The notes under the pieces: generated by a model | What the model was told of the DNA's origin: nothing | The model's input: the letters and a program-made list of their open reading frames with translations, nothing else | The model's database searches: none | Source of the DNA: Lamellibrachia satsuma | Taxonomy: Eukaryota > Annelida > Polychaeta > Sabellida > Siboglinidae | Assembly: GCA_033239005.1 (NCBI GenBank) | Contig: BSQZ01000035.1 | Coordinates: forward strand, 6,502,501-6,566,500 | Length of the DNA stretch: 64,000 nt | Reading direction: 5' to 3' | Shown: one piece after another, positions 62,480 to 64,000 of the stretch | Layout of the letters: the number at the start of each line of letters is the position of its first letter | How positions within the stretch are numbered: the stretch's first letter is position 1 | Position numbers and translations under genes: made by a program

Positions 62480-62720
62480 CTGCTCACCCCTGCAAGACAG
62501 CCCAGACAGCTTCGATCATCTAATTCTAATATCTTTTCATTCCCAGGGTTAAGACAAACCTCGGGACTAGGGCTTTCTCAGTTGCCCCACCGTCTCTGTG
62601 GACATCACTCCCTATTAGCGTTATGTCCGTAAGATATGTAATAACATTTCGCCGTCAACTAAACACCCACCTGTTTAAACTCCCTAATCCTCTATAGCTC
62701 TTGAACTGTTTAGAACTGGA
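62480..62720 (+). mobile_element. LINE C-terminal fragment
   Basis: Translation in broken frames: RQLRSSNSNIFSFPRVKTN-like, then LGTRAFSVAPPSLWTSLPIS and VRYVITFRRQLNTHLFKLPN. This is the usual C-terminal end of LINE proteins (R..L.VPR.....G.R.F..AAP.LWN.LP...R....TF...LKT.LF). Confidence 0.82.
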
Positions 62721-63014
62721 ACTGGACAACCTACTTATAACTCTGCCCCACAGTCTCCAGCCATCTAATCTCTTCGTGCAATGCCTAGTGGAGGACCTGG
62801 CCATCACTCTTGACTGATTCATCAGCTTTGTGGATCGAGCATTGTACTTCCGTGTCAATACTAGAACAGGATGAAGGTTGCAAACTCCCAGAGGAGAGCG
62901 AGGGTAAATATGTAATTAGTGACTGAAGAATGGGTCACGTATCGTTGCCAACTAAAGACCGTGGAGACAGTTCATCAAGATCATGGAGACAGTTTACAAA
63001 GGGTGTTTACTTGG

Positions 63015-63300
63015 TGGTAAGTTCATAAACACTGCCTCCGGAAGATAATGCACCGCATCTAGTGGGATGACCGCCGCACCGATGCAGTGCCCTACCTGAT
63101 GCTAAGACGGTTCATCGAAGAAATATGTATCCAGAATCAACTGCACAGTACGGGCCACAGTGTATGAATGCCCGACTCCCGCCTTCCGCGACCAGTCATC
63201 TGTTCTCAACTGAGCTATAGCCAGAGGAAGCGATCCAGAAACACACTGAAGATAATAAACACCAACATGACAACCTGGGAGGACCAGGCTCTTGCCTTCG
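63015..63300 (+). mobile_element. RTE-like LINE 3' coding fragment
   Basis: Plus-strand frames read KHCLRKIMHRI, WDDRRTDAVPYLMLRRF, IEEICIQNQLHSTGHSV, MPDSRLPRPVICSQLSYSQR and then TTWEDQAL. The order W-DR.TD...L.RA...SIE..I...QLRW.GH..RMPD.RLP...L...L..G.R matches the C-terminal region of RTE-type LINE proteins. One internal stop; decayed. Confidence 0.8.
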
Positions 63301-63899
63301 GTTCCTCTCCTTCTCCGTTCTCCTTTGTTGTTTCTACGCCTCACTTATTAGGCGGACTGTCTCAAAGCAGACCGTTGCCTAGTGAGTTTTGTGTCGCGAA
63401 GGTGGACGGTCGGCGGCCATGTTCCCCAGCTACTGATAGTGATATGGCACTATTCAGTTCGTTCTTCAGCGTGTCTTTATATCTCTTTCTCTGGCCACCA
63501 CGGGTTCTCTGGCCATGACGCAGCTGAGAAAAGAGAATTTGTCGGGGGAGTCAAGAATCACACGGTGGCCCGTCCACCGGAGTTGGTTCAGCATAATCAT
63601 TGCCTCGATGATGCTGGTTGGCGTAGCCTCAGGGAGGGCACACAGGTTATCTTAAAAATTAACTATAAGTTATGCCAACTGTATGTACATTGACTAAATT
63701 GGGCATTACTATGTGCTCATAACGTAATTTTTATTGTAATATGTTTCAATTAAATTAACTTCTGGAAAGTTAATTACAGTGATATACCACTTTTCAAAAA
63801 CTTATTTTCGAAATATTTTTTTTGTCCCGGCGTGATGGGTGAATAAAGTTATGGGATGCGTGTGCCTTTGCATCGTGATCTATTGTTTTGTTTTAATAG
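63301..63899. other. Intron 16 end: unassigned
   Basis: Short frames (63168-63518, 63382-63693) without motif. The acceptor of exon 17 follows a TTGTTTTGTTTTAATAG tract. Confidence 0.4.
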
Positions 63900-64000
63900 A
63901 TTACAGGAACAGGCACGTGCGACTGATTCTACAGAGGAACGTATTCTAGCGCGACTACAGTCCTTGGAAGATAGAATCGTGGCTCTCCAAACACAACAAC
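63900..64000 (+). CDS. TRPM-like: TRPM-like channel, exon 17 (C-terminal coiled coil, runs off window)
   Basis: Opens after a T-rich tract and TTTTAATAG with one base completing a Gly codon from exon 16. It reads LQEQARATDSTEERILARLQ, then SLEDRIVALQTQQ. Leu/Ile residues recur at heptad spacing (ERILARLQSLEDRIVALQ), as in the tetramerising coiled coil at the C-terminal side of TRPM channels. The exon is cut by the window edge, so any following domain (Nudix, kinase or none) cannot be judged. Confidence 0.88.

Overview
This is a piece of an animal nuclear genome, most likely a marine invertebrate. It is AT-rich and intron-rich, with GT-AG introns and tens of kilobases of repeats. Non-LTR retrotransposon debris (L2/CR1-like, RTE-like, other AT-rich LINEs), a Penelope-type GIY-YIG remnant, Ty3/Gypsy copies, a tRNA-derived SINE, MITE-like inverted repeats and very long (TA)n and (GT)n arrays fill most of it. 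I cannot name the phylum; a lophotrochozoan, hemichordate, cephalochordate or similar would fit.

The one host gene I can support runs left to right on the plus strand, from about 10.9 kb to beyond the right edge. It encodes a TRPM-family (melastatin) cation channel. I place 17 internal coding exons (10895-11043 through 63900-64000) totalling about 2.38 kb, or about 794 codons, over 53 kb. All 16 successive junctions agree in splice phase. In order they encode part of the N-terminal SLOG/TRPM homology region, the helical-repeat region (39515-45928), the pre-S1 and S1-S2 helices (47041-48934), S3-S4 (50296-50517), S5 plus pore helix and filter (54816-54990), pore turret plus S6 (55363-55522), the TRP helix region (58490-58647), and the start of the C-terminal coiled coil (from 63900). 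The 5' exons and promoter, and the 3' end with any enzymatic domain, are not identified here.

Layout. 0.2-1.97 kb: decayed LINE ending in a (GT)n array. 1.97-5.96 kb: tandem satellite of about 860 bp units. 6.18-6.96 kb: 42 bp minisatellite and TA palindromes. 7-10.9 kb: repeats and a diverged inverted satellite copy. 10.9-21.5 kb: TRPM exons 1-3 with MITEs, a candidate 3.7 kb DNA transposon and TA arrays. 21.5-36.5 kb: a 15 kb intron holding a nearly intact L2-like LINE, two opposed Gypsy copies and an inverted second copy of exon 3. 36.5-64 kb: exons 4-17 with LINE, SINE, Penelope and MITE insertions between them.

The observations most worth a second look are the inverted duplicate of exon 3 (same 157 bp length, seven differences, all amino-acid changing), the SINE whose end abuts the exon 15 splice donor, the inverted TA-rich arms enclosing exons 9-10, and the recurring placement of TA arrays at the centres of inverted repeats.
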